64,000 nt of DNA, from NCBI GenBank assembly GCA_018388625.1, contig CP074402.1:1426001-1490000 (forward strand), written 5' to 3'. Within the stretch, counting starts at the first letter, position 1. The number at the start of each line of letters is the position of its first letter. A program made the translations under genes and the position numbers. Source of the DNA: Nocardiopsis eucommiae. GTDB taxonomy: Bacteria > Actinomycetota > Actinomycetes > Streptosporangiales > Streptosporangiaceae. Below are positions 49,297 through 59,457 of the stretch, in pieces. The notes under the pieces were generated by a model. The model searched no databases and was not told where the DNA came from. It saw only the letters and a program-made list of their open reading frames with translations.

Positions 49297-51730
49297 ATGC
49301 GTATCGCGTGTATCGGGGCGGGCCCGGCCGGGCTCTACTTCGCGGCCCTGGCCCGACAGCTGGACCACACCCACGACATCACCGTCTACGAACGCAACGC
49401 CCTCGACGACGCCTTCGGGTTCGGGGTGGTGCTCTCCGACGAGACCCTCGACGGGATCGAACACGCCGACCCGGCCGTCTACGGGGCCATGGCCTCCGAG
49501 TTCGCCCGCTGGGACGACATCGACGTCCACCACCGCGGCACCGTCACCACCTCCGGCGGGCACGGCTTCGCCGCCATCGGCCGCCGCCGACTCCTCGGGA
49601 TCCTGCGCGCCCGTTGCGCCGAGCTCGGGGTCCGGGTCCTCGGCCGCACCGAGGCCCCACCCGCCGCCGAGCTGGCAGCCACCCACGACCTGGTCGTCGC
49701 TGCCGACGGGGTCAACAGCCACACCCGGTCCGCCCACCCCACGGCCTTCGGCACCGAGCTCCAACGGCACCGCAACCGCTTCATGTGGCTCGGCACCGAC
49801 CTCGTCTTCGACGCCTTCAACTTCCACGTCCTGGAGACGCCGCACGGGGTCATGCAGCTGCACTGCTACCCGTACTCCACCGACTCCAGCACCTTCATCG
49901 TCGAGATGGCCGAGGACGTGTGGCGCGGGGCCGGGTTCCTCGACCGCGACCTGGCGCCGGGGAAAGCGACCTCGCGGCGATCGCCCGGTGCGAGGACCTC
50001 TTCGCCGAGGTGCTGCGCGGGCACCGCCTCCGCCCCCACCACTCCCGCTGGCAGCGATTCACCACCGTGCGCAACCGCACCTGGCGCCATGGCAACATCG
50101 TCCTTGTCGGGGACGCCGCGCACACCGCCCACTTCTCCATCGGTTCCGGCACCAAACTGGCCATGGAGGACGCGCTCGCCCTCGCCGCGTGCCTGAGGGA
50201 ACAGCCCACCGTCGAGGCGGCACTCGGTGCCTACGAGGACGAGCGCCGTCCCGTCGTGGCCAGTACCCAGCGCGCCGCCCGGGCCAGCCTGGAGTGGTTC
50301 GAGGACATCGCCCGGCACGTCGACGCGGAACCGCTCCAGTTCGCCTTCGACCTGCTCACCCGCAGCCGTCGCGTCACCTACGACAACCTGCGCCTGCGCG
50401 ACCCCGGGTTCGTCGCGCGCGTGGACCGGTGGTTCGCCGGTGAGGTCGCGGCGGAACGCGCTCCGGAGGGCGGCGCGGCGACAGCGGAGACCATCCCCGC
50501 CGAACCCGCGCCACGACCGCCCATGTTCCATCCCTTCCGGCTGGGGCCCCTGGAACTGGACAACCGGGTGGTCGTCTCGGCCATGGACATGTACTCCGCC
50601 ACGGACGGCCTTCCCGGCGACTTCCACCTCGTTCACCTGGGCGGCAAGGCCCTGGGCGGGGCCGGGCTGGTCATGACCGAGATGGTCTGCGTGTCCGCCG
50701 ACGCCCGCATCACCCCCGGCTGCGCGGGCCTGTACACGCCCGCACACGAGGCCGCCTGGCGCCGCGTCACCGAGTTCGTGCACACCCACAGCGCGGCCAG
50801 GATCGGCGTGCAGCTCGGCCACGCCGGACGCAAGGGCTCCACCCGCCTCATGTGGGAGGGCATCGACCAACCCCTGCACGCCGGGAACTGGCCCCTGGTC
50901 GCCCCCTCACCGCTGCCCTACCGGGACGGGGTGAACCAGGTCCCGCGGGAACTCGACCCCGCCGCCATGGCCGCGATCCGCGACGACTTCGTCTCCGCCG
51001 CCCGCTCCGCCGACCGCGCCGGGTTCGACCTCCTCGAACTCCACTGCGCCCACGGCTACCTGCTCTCCTCCTTCCTGTCCCCGGTCACCAACCACCGCGC
51101 CGACCACTACGGGGAGACCTGACCGGACGGCTCCGCTACCCCCTGGAGGTCCTGGCCGCGGTCCGCGCCGCGTGGCCCGACCACAAGGCCCTCACCGTCC
51201 GGATCTCCGCCACCGACTGGGTCGGGGACGGCACCACCGCCGACGACTCCGTCCGTATCGCCCGAGCCCTGGTCGAGGCGGGCGCGGACGCCATCGACGT
51301 CTCCACGGGCCAGGTCACCCCGGACGAGCGCCCCGCCTTCGGCCGCAGCTACCAGGTGCCCTTCGCCGAACGCATCCGCCGCGAACTCGGTGTGCCGGTC
51401 ATCGCGGTCGGCGCCCTCTCCTCCCACGACGACGTCAACTCCACGGTCCTCGCGGGCCGGGCCGACCTCTGCGCCCTGGCCCGCCCCCACCTGTACGACC
51501 CCCAGTGGACCCTGCACGCCGCCGCTGATCAGGGCTACTCCGGACCGGGGGCCACCTGGCCCGTCCCCTTCAGACCGGGCAGCCGCAGGCCGCCCACCGG
51601 CCGGACCGACGGGCCCCGCCCCCGACTCGACCTGCTACGTTCCTCCGAGACAACGACCACCCGGCACCGGCGGTGGCGCCCGGACGCCCCCGGGACGGAC
51701 CCGGCCCCGAACGACGGAGGACCACGGTGA
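49297..51730 (+). CDS. Bifunctional aryl-CoA monooxygenase/reductase, 2-aminobenzoyl-CoA type (two missing bases)
   Basis: Two-domain flavoprotein of 811 residues. Residues 1 to about 390 form an FAD monooxygenase (IACIGAGPAGLYFAALARQL, GDAAHTAHFSIGSG). From about 408 an old-yellow-enzyme domain follows (PMFHPFRLGPLELDNRVVVS, GVQLGHAGRKGS, ELHCAHGYLLSSFLSP). This fusion is known from 2-aminobenzoyl-CoA monooxygenase/reductase and salicylyl-CoA 5-hydroxylase, which hydroxylate and, in the first case, reduce the ring of the CoA thioester. One base is missing at 49959-49962 and one at 51111-51114. The last 50 residues are disordered. GGAAGG precedes ATG 49297. Confidence 0.9.
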
Positions 51731-52451
51731 CGACGACGCCCTACGGTGAGCACCCCAGCCAGATCGTCCACCGCTGGGACCCGCGCCGCACCGAGGGTCC
51801 CGCCCCCGTGGCGGTGCTCCTGCACGGCGGCTGGTGGCGCGACCTGCACGACGCCCACCTGATGGACCCGATCGCCCGCGACCTCGCCGACTCCGGGTGG
51901 GCGGTGTGGAACGTCGAGTACCGGCGCACCGGCGCGGACGGAGGCGGCTGGCCGCAGACCCGCGACGACGTCGCCCGCGCCCTCGACCTCCTCGCGGAGA
52001 CGGCGGAACACGACCCGGGGTTGGACACCTCCCGGGTGGTGTCGATCGGCCACTCGGCCGGGGGACACCTCGCCCTGATGACGGCCGCCGACTCGCCGGT
52101 GACCTCCGTGGTGCCCATCGCGCCCATCACCGACCTGCGCCGCTGCGCCGAGGCCGAGCTGGGGAGGGCGCCGTCGCTCCCTTCCTCGGACCCGACCCCG
52201 GGCCCGCGCTCTACGCCGAGTCCTCTCCCCTGCACCGGGTTCCGTTCGGAGTGCCGCAGCTGTTGGTCCACGGTGACGCGGACCAGCGGGTGCCGGTCGA
52301 GCACAGCCGGGACTACGTGGCCGCGGCCCGCGCCGCCGGGGAGACCGTTGACTACCGGGAGGTCCCGGGCATCGACCACTTCGCCGTCATCGACCCCGAA
52401 CGCGCCGCCTGGCGCCAGGTGCGCGACGCGCTCGCGCACGGCTGGGGCTGA
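51727..52451 (+). CDS. Alpha/beta hydrolase, kynurenine formamidase-like (frame broken by one missing base)
   Basis: 241 residues with one G added at 52161-52164. HGGWW at residues 33-37, with GHSAGGHLALM, HGDADQRVPVE and GIDHFAVI, gives the oxyanion loop and the Ser-Asp-His triad. The HGGxW form is characteristic of arylformamidases, which turn N-formylkynurenine into kynurenine. The start GTG 51727 overlaps the stop of the monooxygenase gene, so they are translated together. The link to tryptophan via anthranilate makes this role attractive, but other small amide or ester substrates cannot be excluded. Confidence 0.78.
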
Positions 52452-52476
52452 CCGCCGCACCCCCGGGCACGACGGA

Positions 52477-52508
52477 GGGCGGCGCCCGGCCGGAACCGGA
52501 CGCCGCCC
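52477..52508. terminator. Probable terminator between convergent genes
   Basis: GGGCGGCG (52477-52484) and CGCCGCCC (52501-52508) can pair around a 16-base loop that itself contains CCGG pairs. It lies between the hydrolase and the convergent M48 gene. Confidence 0.45.
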
Positions 52509-52521
52509 CGTGTCAGGGAAG

Positions 52522-53576
52522 CTAGTTCCTGGTGCCGTCGCCCTCGGTGCCGCCGCTCTGGCCACCCCGCCAGCGGTCGGCCACCGTGTCGAAGATCTGC
52601 CCGCCGGCGCGCCCCGCGCCGCCCGCCACGTCACGGATGGTCTTCACCAGCGGGTCGGAGGAACGGCTCCAGCCCTCCCGGTAGGAGTTGGCCGCGCCGC
52701 TCGCCTCCTCGGAGACACTGGCGTCCTTGTCGGAGGCGCGGCGCGGGTACTGGCCGTCCAGGATCCGCTGGTACTCACCGCTCTCGGTCCACCGGTGGAG
52801 CTCGGCCACCCGGACCACCGCGAACGGGTGGCTCTGCGGAAGGGTGGTCATCAGCTTGAGCACGCTGTCCACGGCGTCGCCGCCGCCCTCGTACTCGCGA
52901 GCCTGCTCCATGAACGCGTCGGGGTTCATCTGGGACAGGTTCGACCCACCGGCCAGCTTCATCAGGGCACTCTTGGCGGCCTCGGGGTTCTGGCAGGTCA
53001 GAAGCCCGGCGCGGTCGCTGGAGAGCTCCGACTTGCGCTGCCACTCCCGCAGGCCCGCGAGGATCGCCTGGATCGCGATGGCGCCCAGCGGAATCCACAT
53101 GATCTTGGTGGAGAGCCACACCAGCAGGAGGAGGATGGTGCGGTACACGGAGTGCCCGCTCAGCACGTGACCGACCTCGTGGCCGATGACGAACCGCTTC
53201 TCCTCGGCGTTGAAGAGGTCGAACAGACCGGTCGTCATGACGATGAACGGCTTCTTGCGGCCGATCGCCATGGCGTTGGGCTGGGGTCCATCTTCACGTA
53301 GAGCTCGGGCACCTCGTCCAGGTCCAGGACGTAGGCGGCGTCGCGGAGGTAGTCGTGCAGCTCCGGGAACTGGGTGGGGCTGACCCGCACCGCGCTGGAG
53401 AGGAACATCAGGCGGAGCGAGCGCTCGTTGATCCGCCCGAACAGTGACTTGACGAGGGTGTCGAAGCCGGACAGCGAACGCAGCGCTACCAGGGCGCCGC
53501 GGTCGGCGGGGTGCTCGTAGGCACGCGGGGAGATATCGGTGAGCCGGACGCGTACGCGGTCTGGTGAGTTGGCCAT
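52522..53576 (-). CDS. M48 family membrane metallopeptidase (frame broken by one missing base)
   Basis: 351 residues after adding one base at 53283-53286. Zinc motif H-E-x-x-H in FVIGHEVGHVLSGHS, with the third ligand probably in ELSSDRAGLL. The preceding KPFIVMTTGLFDLF is a family element. A hydrophobic stretch (TILLLLVWLSTKIMWIPLG) anchors it in the membrane. The C-terminal third is helical and polar. Such peptidases take part in membrane-protein quality control. It stands alone. Confidence 0.88.
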
Positions 53577-53787
53577 AACGGCATGCTATGCGGCACGATG
53601 CCCGTTGGCCACGGTTCGGAGCCATCGAGATATGACGTGATTCGCGAGTGTTTCACGAACCCCGAGGGAAGCAGGGCGCCCCGCTCCTTGTTCCTGGTGT
53701 TGCCAGGACCTTCACGCCCGCGATCCGTCGGGGTCGGTTAATCTCGGTTGGCCGAAACCGGCAAGACGGCAGCGAACGGAGCGCACA

Positions 53788-54441
53788 GTGACACACCAGG
53801 CCACCGGCGGCTCCCAGGGAGGGAGCCCACCCGTGAGACGGGACGGCTCCGCGCCGACCCGGGTCGGCATCATGGGCGGCACCTTCGACCCCATCCACCA
53901 CGGGCACCTCGTCGCCGCGAGTGAGGTCGCCCACCTCTTCGGCCTCGACGAGGTCGTCTTCGTGCCCACCGGGCAACCCTGGCAGAAGGACCTCGACAAG
54001 GTCACGCCCTCCGAGGACCGCTACCTCATGACGGTCATCGCGACCGCCGAGAACCCCCAGTTCAGGGTCGACCGCGTCGAGATCGACCGTTCCGGCCCCA
54101 CCTACACCCTCGACACCCTCCGCCAGATGCGCGCCGCCTACGGCCCCGACGTGGAACTCTTCTTCATCACCGGGGCCGACGCGCTGGGCGCCATTCTGAG
54201 CTGGCACAACGTCGACGAACTCTTCGACCTCGCACATTTCGTAGGCTGTAACCGGCCCGGACACCACCTCAGCGACACCGGCCTGCCCGAGGGCAAGGTC
54301 TCCCTGGTGGAGGTCCCCGCGCTCGCCATCTCGTCCACTGAGTGCCGCGAACGCGTACGCAAGGGCGAACCCATCTGGTACCTCGTGCCCGACGGCATCG
54401 TCCGCTACATCCACAAGACCGGGCTCTACCTGGAGTCCTGA
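53788..54441 (+). CDS. nadD: Nicotinate-nucleotide adenylyltransferase
   Basis: Adenylates nicotinate mononucleotide in NAD synthesis. 217 residues from GTG 53788. Motif [18 protein letters not shown], then [35 protein letters not shown] and the C-terminal [20 protein letters not shown]. The first 25 residues are an unstructured extension, so a later start is possible. rsfS follows after 49 bases, as in most bacteria. Confidence 0.96.
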   Translation: MTHQATGGSQGGSPPVRRDGSAPTRVGIMGGTFDPIHHGHLVAASEVAHLFGLDEVVFVPTGQPWQKDLDKVTPSEDRYLMTVIATAENPQFRVDRVEIDRSGPTYTLDTLRQMRAAYGPDVELFFITGADALGAILSWHNVDELFDLAHFVGCNRPGHHLSDTGLPEGKVSLVEVPALAISSTECRERVRKGEPIWYLVPDGIVRYIHKTGLYLES

Positions 54442-54490
54442 CCGCGCCACGCGGACCCGCACCCCGAACAAGTAAGGCAGCAGGCACAAC

Positions 54491-54889
54491 GTGACAGCCA
54501 CCGACAGGGCCCTGGAACTCGTCAAGGTCGCCGCAGAGGCCGCCTCCGACAAGCTCGCCCAGGAGATCATCGCCTACGACGTCAGCGAACAGCTCGTCAT
54601 TACCGAGGCCTTCGTCCTGTGCTCGGCGCCCAACGACCGTCAGGTCCGCGCCATCGTCGACGAGATCGAGGACCAGCTCCGCATCCAGTCCGGCGCCAAG
54701 CCGGTCCGCCGCGAGGGCGAGCGCGACGGCCGCTGGGTCCTCCTGGACTACGCCGACATCGTCGTCCACGTCCAGCACGAGGAGGAGCGCGGCTACTACG
54801 GTCTCGAACGCCTCTGGAAGGACTGCCCGGAGATCGAACTCCCGGAGAGCGCCCGGGGCGCCGAGCGCACCCCGCTGGACGAGCTGTGA
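54491..54889 (+). CDS. rsfS: Ribosome silencing factor RsfS
   Basis: 132 residues. Binds ribosomal protein L14 and keeps the subunits apart when nutrients are scarce. Family elements AYDVSEQLVITEAFVLCSA, NDRQVRAIVDEIEDQL and WVLLDYADIVVHVQHEEER are complete. GTG 54491 follows AAGTAAGGCAGCAGG. It lies between nadD and the phosphatase gene, the usual actinobacterial triplet. Confidence 0.96.
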   Translation: MTATDRALELVKVAAEAASDKLAQEIIAYDVSEQLVITEAFVLCSAPNDRQVRAIVDEIEDQLRIQSGAKPVRREGERDGRWVLLDYADIVVHVQHEEERGYYGLERLWKDCPEIELPESARGAERTPLDEL

Positions 54890-54931
54890 CCTCCGAGGCC
54901 GCCCAGACGTCGAACTAGAGAGACACACCAC

Positions 54932-55554
54932 GTGAGTGACGCCCCTCGTGTGCTGTTCTGGCGGCACGGACGCACCGCCTGGAACGTCGAGAAGCGCTTC
55001 CAGGGACAGACCGACATCGACCTCGACCCGGTCGGCCACGCACAGGCCGAGCGGGCCGGTCGGCTGCTCGCCACACTGACGCCCGACCTCATCGTCGCGT
55101 CCGACCTCAGGCGCGCGGCGGACACCGCCGGGTACCTCTCCCGCTCCTCCGGACTCCCCGTGGAGTACGACAAGGGGCTTCGGGAGCGCTTCGGCGGTTC
55201 CTGGGAGGGGCAGACGTCCTCCGAGCTCGCCGCGCGCTGGCCCGTGGAACACCCCCGGATGGACATCCCCGACGGGGAGCACATCTCCGACGTGGGGGAC
55301 CGCATGCACGCGGCCATCCACCGGGGCATCGACCGGACCCCGCCCGGGGGGCTGCTGGTCATCGTCAGCCACGGGGCGGCCCTGAGGATCGGCATCACCC
55401 GTATGCTCGGCGTCCCCGACGAGCAGCGCGAGATCCTCGGCCCGCTCAGCAACGCCTGCTGGTCCGTGCTCCAGACCCGGGGGACACCTGGCGCCTCATG
55501 GAACACAACGCCGCCAGCCTTCCCGAGCCCGTGGTGCTCAGCGACGACGCCTGA
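54932..55554 (+). CDS. Histidine phosphatase family protein (phosphoglycerate mutase-like; frame broken by one missing base)
   Basis: 207 residues after adding one G in the run 55479-55483. Phospho-histidine motif VLFWRHGRTAWNVEKRFQG and second His in VIVSHGAALRIGI. Substrate loop GGSWEGQTSSELAARWP. The gene regularly follows rsfS in actinobacteria and is often named phosphoglycerate mutase or glucosyl-3-phosphoglycerate phosphatase; which substrate applies here cannot be decided. The tRNA-Ala promoter begins six bases after its stop. Confidence 0.88.
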
Positions 55555-55559
55555 TCCGT

Positions 55560-55589
55560 TTAGACGAACCGCGCATCTTCCGCTAAGGT
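55560..55589 (+). promoter_or_regulatory. Promoter of the first tRNA-Ala
   Basis: -35 TTAGAC (55560-55565), 18-base spacer and -10 TAAGGT (55584-55589), 41 bases before the tRNA. Confidence 0.55.
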
Positions 55590-55630
55590 TCAGGGAGTCG
55601 GAGGGGCACACGCCTCCACGACTCCCACAC

Positions 55631-55703
55631 GGGGCTATGGCGCAGTTGGTAGCGCGCCTCCATGGCATGGAGGAGGTCTGGGGTTCGAATCCCCATAGCT
55701 CCA
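55631..55703 (+). tRNA. tRNA-Ala (anticodon GGC), copy 1
   Basis: Acceptor GGGGCTA pairs with TAGCTCC (one G-U pair) and A is discriminator. Anticodon stem CCTCC/GGAGG with loop ATGGCAT. T loop TTCGAAT. 73 bases; no encoded CCA. Identical to the copy at 59924. Confidence 0.96.
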
Positions 55704-55713
55704 CTCGTATCAG

Positions 55714-55753
55714 GGCGGCCCTGCTCACGCGATCACGCGCGAGCAGGGCCGCC
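55714..55753 (+). terminator. Terminator after tRNA-Ala copy 1
   Basis: GGCGGCCCTGCTC (55714-55726) pairs with GAGCAGGGCCGCC (55741-55753), followed by TTCGTCGTT. Confidence 0.8.
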
Positions 55754-55831
55754 TTCGTCGTTCCCGTGGGCCCGATCATGTCGTGGCCGCGCACCGAACC
55801 GCCGACGCGGGCCTCCCCGGAACTCGGGGGC

Positions 55832-56706
55832 TCAGCCCCCGACGGTGTCCAGGAAGGCCCGGGTCTCCTCGACGAACCGGTCGTGTGCCTCCAGCTGCGC
55901 CCAGTGCCCGCACTCCGGGACCGTGACGAGCCGGGCGTCCGGCATCAGCTCGGCGGCCCGCCGGGAACCCCGGAGCGGCACGATCGGGTCCCTCTCGCCG
56001 TGGAAGAAGAGCGTGGGGGTGCTGATCTCCCCGACCACGGGCAGGAGGTCGTTGCGCATCCCGTGGGGGCCGAGGTTGGCCTGGTTGTAGCGGAGGTATC
56101 CCAGCGAGGCGCCGGGACGGCGCCCTCGCGGCGGAACTCTGCCACGACCTCGGGCGGCATCGTCGACACGTCGTGGACCACCGCGCGCAGGGCCAGGCCG
56201 ACGAACCGGTTGGCCAGGGCCGAGAACCGGAGCAGGAGCGGGTCGGGCATCCGTGCGGCCCACCAGGCGGCTCTGTGTGTGAACCGGTTCCCGACACGGT
56301 CCCCCAGCCCGCCCGGGGCGATCAGGACCAGCGCCCGGACCCGGTCCGGGTGACGCCGGGCCAGGTTCAGGGCCACGTCACCTCCCATCGAGACGCCCGC
56401 GACCACGGCCCTCTCCACTCCGAGCCCGCTCAGGAGCCGGGACAGGAAGTCGGCCTGCGCCGCCGGTCCGCCCAGCGGCTCGATTCCCACGGTGCCGCCG
56501 AACCCGGGCAGATCCGGCGCGATCACGCTGTGGTCGGAGCCGAACTCCGTGAACATCCGGTACCAGGAGATCGCCGCGTTGTCGTTGCTGCCGCCGTGGA
56601 CCAGCAGGAGGGGCGGGGCGTCGGCCGATCCACCGCGGAGGACACGGACCCGGCCGCCGTCGAGGTCGAGGTACTCGGAACGGGCACCGTGCGGGAGGAG
56701 GGTCAT
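55832..56706 (-). CDS. Alpha/beta hydrolase (frame broken by one missing base)
   Basis: 291 residues once one base is restored near 56112-56116. Oxyanion region LLLVHGGSNDNAAISWY, nucleophile elbow VVAGVSMGGDVALN, Asp in FFHGERDPIVPL and His in ECGHWAQLEAHDRF. It belongs to the large group that includes meta-cleavage-product hydrolases and lipases. AGGAGGG lies before ATG 56706. Upstream is a strong promoter and palindrome at 56847-56901, so it is probably a regulated gene. The regulator is not in view. Confidence 0.85.
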
Positions 56707-56846
56707 GGTCGGCTCCAGAGGGCTTCGAGGTCGTCGGCGGGGCGCGCGAAGCACACCTTGCCGGGCGTGGTGTCGGTGGTCTCGGCGACCGCCGCGCGCG
56801 ACCAGTTCGCCCATGCCGTGGTCGGACCATGGTCCGTCCAGCCTTG

Positions 56847-56901
56847 ATGACCAGATTCGTCTATCTGGTCATGCTAGGCCGGAGGGTCGGGAAGTCAACG
56901 C
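56847..56901 (-). promoter_or_regulatory. Promoter with a 10-bp-arm palindrome upstream of the hydrolase
   Basis: ATGACCAGAT (56847-56856) is repeated inverted as ATCTGGTCAT (56863-56872) with six bases between. On the minus strand -35 TTGACT (56896-56901), a 16-base spacer and -10 TAGCAT lie directly before it, so a bound repressor would cover the start of transcription. Confidence 0.6.
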
Positions 56902-56949
56902 CTTCAGGGGTTCCCGGGAGACCGCCCGGCGGGGCGGTCTCCCACGGGA

Positions 56950-58773
56950 TCAGGCCGAGGCCACCTCCTCGTCGCGGCCCTCCACGTCCGCGATGTGCAG
57001 CGCGGAGACGAGGTCCCGGTACAGCTCGTCCTCCTCCAGGAGCCGCGCGTGCGTGCCCTGCGCGCGGATGCCCCCGTCCTCCAGCAGCAGGATGCGGTCG
57101 GCATGGATCACCGTGGACAGCCGGTGCGCGATGGTCACCACCGCGGCACGGTCGGCGTGCCCGCGCACGCTGCGGGTGATGGCCGCCTCGGTGATCGCGT
57201 CCACCTGTGAGGTGGCCTCGTCGAGGAGCAGCACGTCCGGGGACCCGAGCAGGGCGCGGGCCAGGGCGATGCGCTGGCGCTGGCCTCCGGAGATCGAACC
57301 GGCGTCCAACGGGGTGTCCAACCCCTCCTCCAGAGCGGCGACCTTGTCGGTCAGCAGCACCTCGTCCAGAACCCGCCGAACGTCCTCCTCCGACGCCTCC
57401 GGGTTGGTGAACAGCAGGTTCTCGCGGATGGTCCCGGGCACCACCGGGGTGTCCTGCTCGACGTAGGCGAAGTGCCCGCGCACCTGTTGGGGGGACAGTT
57501 CCCGGTACGGCGTGCCGTTGACGGTGATCCGGCCCTCCTCCGGCTCCAGGAACCGCAGGAGCAGGGACAGGACGGTGGTCTTGCCCGCCCCGGAGGGGCC
57601 GACGATCGCGGTGTGCCCGCGCCGGGGGATGGTCATGTCGATCCGCTCCAGCGCGGCGGCGGCTCCGGGCGCGTAGCGGGCGGTGACACCGCGCAGCTCC
57701 AGCAGCGGGCTCCCGTGACCGTTGCTGGCGGCCGGAGCGCTCCCGGAGGGGGCCTCGGCGGTGGGTTCGAGCGGGATGGCCTCCACCTCCCGGATGCGCT
57801 TGGCGGCGGCGATGCCCGACTGGAGGGTGGTCACGCTCTGGGAGAGCTCCATGACCGGATTCATCAGCGTGAAGGCGTAGAGCAGGAACGCGACCAGCGT
57901 GGAGACCGCGATCTCCCCGGAGGCCACCCGCGTCGCGCCCACGCCGAGGATGGCGATGATCGCCAGCTGGACCCCGCCGAAGGCGATGGTCCAGGCCACG
58001 GCCTCGCGTCGGACCGAACGGATGCCGTACCGGGTCGCGTCCTCCGCGTGTTCGAGGATCTGCGAGCCCAGGCGCTCCTCGGCCCTGCTCACCTTCACCG
58101 TGCGGATCGCGCGGAGGGAGCCGTCGAGGACCCCGCCCATGAGCCCGAGGGAGTTCTGCGCCTTCTCCTGGGCCCTGGCGATGGCGGGCATCAGGGTGAG
58201 GAACAGGACCGTGACGACGACCACCGCGACGACGGTGACGCTCAGCAGGACGAGGTCCAGGACGCCCATCATGATCAGTGTGCCCACCATGAGGACACTG
58301 CCGTTGACCAGGCTGATGATGCTGCTGGAGGCGGCCTCCTTGAGGAGGACGGTGTCCGAGGTGGCCCGGGTGACGAGCTCGCCGGAGGGGCGCTTGGACA
58401 TCGGGAACAGCGCGGCTCGGAAGTAGCGGCGCACGAGGGAGGTGCGCGCCTCCAGGACGACCTTCTCCGCGACGGTGCCGAGCACGATCCAGTGCCACAG
58501 ACCGGTCACCAGGCCGACGCAGAACAGGCTCAGCAGGATCGCGATGGGCATCGCGAGGCTGCCCGAGTCGGAGATGGTGTCCAGCACGAGCTTGACCACC
58601 ATCGGGTTGGCCAGCTCCAGGGCCGAGCCGAACAGGGCGAGGACCAGGCCCAGGAGGAGCTTGTTCCGGTGGGGGCGGACGAAGGACCAGAGCACCCGCA
58701 GCTGGGCGAAGCGGGGCTCCGGCATGGGTCTGGGGTCGGGTGGGGCCGGTGCTGCCGGTGGATGATCAGTCAT
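56950..58773 (-). CDS. ABC exporter, fused membrane and ATPase domains
   Basis: Complete 607-residue exporter half, working as a homodimer in the membrane. Six helices between residues 35 and 320 (LLLGLVLALFGSALELA, IAILLSLFCVGLVTGL and others). ATPase domain: Walker A IVGPSGAGKTTVLS, Q-loop YVEQDTPVVPGTI, signature SGGQRQRIALARAL, Walker B VLLLDEATSQVDA and the switch His in VTIAHRLSTVI. No frame error is present. The divergent TetR gene, 66 bases away, is its likely regulator, so a toxic compound or antibiotic is the probable cargo. It is unlike the exporter at the left end in sequence. Confidence 0.92.
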   Translation of the reverse strand: MTDHPPAAPAPPDPRPMPEPRFAQLRVLWSFVRPHRNKLLLGLVLALFGSALELANPMVVKLVLDTISDSGSLAMPIAILLSLFCVGLVTGLWHWIVLGTVAEKVVLEARTSLVRRYFRAALFPMSKRPSGELVTRATSDTVLLKEAASSSIISLVNGSVLMVGTLIMMGVLDLVLLSVTVVAVVVVTVLFLTLMPAIARAQEKAQNSLGLMGGVLDGSLRAIRTVKVSRAEERLGSQILEHAEDATRYGIRSVRREAVAWTIAFGGVQLAIIAILGVGATRVASGEIAVSTLVAFLLYAFTLMNPVMELSQSVTTLQSGIAAAKRIREVEAIPLEPTAEAPSGSAPAASNGHGSPLLELRGVTARYAPGAAAALERIDMTIPRRGHTAIVGPSGAGKTTVLSLLLRFLEPEEGRITVNGTPYRELSPQQVRGHFAYVEQDTPVVPGTIRENLLFTNPEASEEDVRRVLDEVLLTDKVAALEEGLDTPLDAGSISGGQRQRIALARALLGSPDVLLLDEATSQVDAITEAAITRSVRGHADRAAVVTIAHRLSTVIHADRILLLEDGGIRAQGTHARLLEEDELYRDLVSALHIADVEGRDEEVASA

Positions 58774-58781
58774 GGATGAAA

Positions 58782-58833
58782 TTAGGTCATAGGCGACCGA
58801 TTATTGTCAACAGATTACCGACGCCCCTACTAT
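58782..58833. promoter_or_regulatory. Divergent promoter region between the ABC exporter and its TetR regulator
   Basis: On the plus strand -35 TTGTCA (58804-58809), an 18-base spacer and -10 TACTAT (58828-58833) end six bases before ATG 58840, fitting a leaderless regulator message. On the minus strand TTGACA covers the same -35 position. An imperfect inverted repeat around AGGTCATAGGCGACC (58784-58798) is a possible operator. Confidence 0.55.
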
Positions 58834-58839
58834 GAGGGC

Positions 58840-59426
58840 ATGGTGAAGAGCGATCCCTCCGAGGAAGAGACCAGAACCCGTGCACGGACCCGCCGGGCGA
58901 TCCTCGACGCCGCCGTCGACGTGCTGGGTGAGAACCGTGCCGCGCCGCTGTCCCACGTGGCCACGCGGGCCGGGGTGGCCCGGAGCACGCTCCAGCGCTA
59001 CTTCCCCGAACGCGCCGACCTCGTCGCCGCCCTGGGCGACTACGCCAGTGAACTGGCCAACGAGGCCACCGAACGCGCCCGCCCCACGGAGGGCACCGCC
59101 ATCGAGGCCTTCTCCCGCCTCGTGTCCGAGTACTTCGCGCTCCAGAAGATCTCCATGCTCTCCTTCGGCGGAGACGACCCGTCGCAGGAGCGGGAAGAGG
59201 AGGAGTGCGGACCCAGCGACCTCGCCTTCTACGAGGTCGTCGAGCGCGGGCACGAGGACGGCACCATCGACCCCCGGATCACGCCGCTGTGGGCGCAGCA
59301 GCTCCTGTGGTCCACGCTCTACGGGGGTGGCTGTACGTGAGCTCGGCGAGGGTCCCCGCCTTCGAGGCCCACAACATGTGCGTGCTGTCGCTGGTCAAGG
59401 CGGTCTCGCGGGAGAGGCAGGGCTGA
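58840..59426 (+). CDS. TetR family regulator (frame broken by one missing base)
   Basis: 195 residues after adding one G in the run 59323-59327. DNA-binding part: RRAILDAAVDVLGENRAAPL and VATRAGVARSTLQRYFPERAD. The ligand domain has an unusual acidic loop (DDPSQEREEEECGPSD). ATG 58840 follows its -10 element by six bases; GTG 58843 is the next candidate. It is divergent from the ABC exporter and is expected to repress it. Confidence 0.86.
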
Positions 59427-59457
59427 CCGGGCGGGCGGGGCCCGGCCGCCGGTGGAG

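Noticed and set aside
56707-56840. A small gene reading ANWSRAAVAETTDTTPGKVC
   Set aside because: No start codon in frame and no recognised family; kept only as part of a finding, not as a feature.
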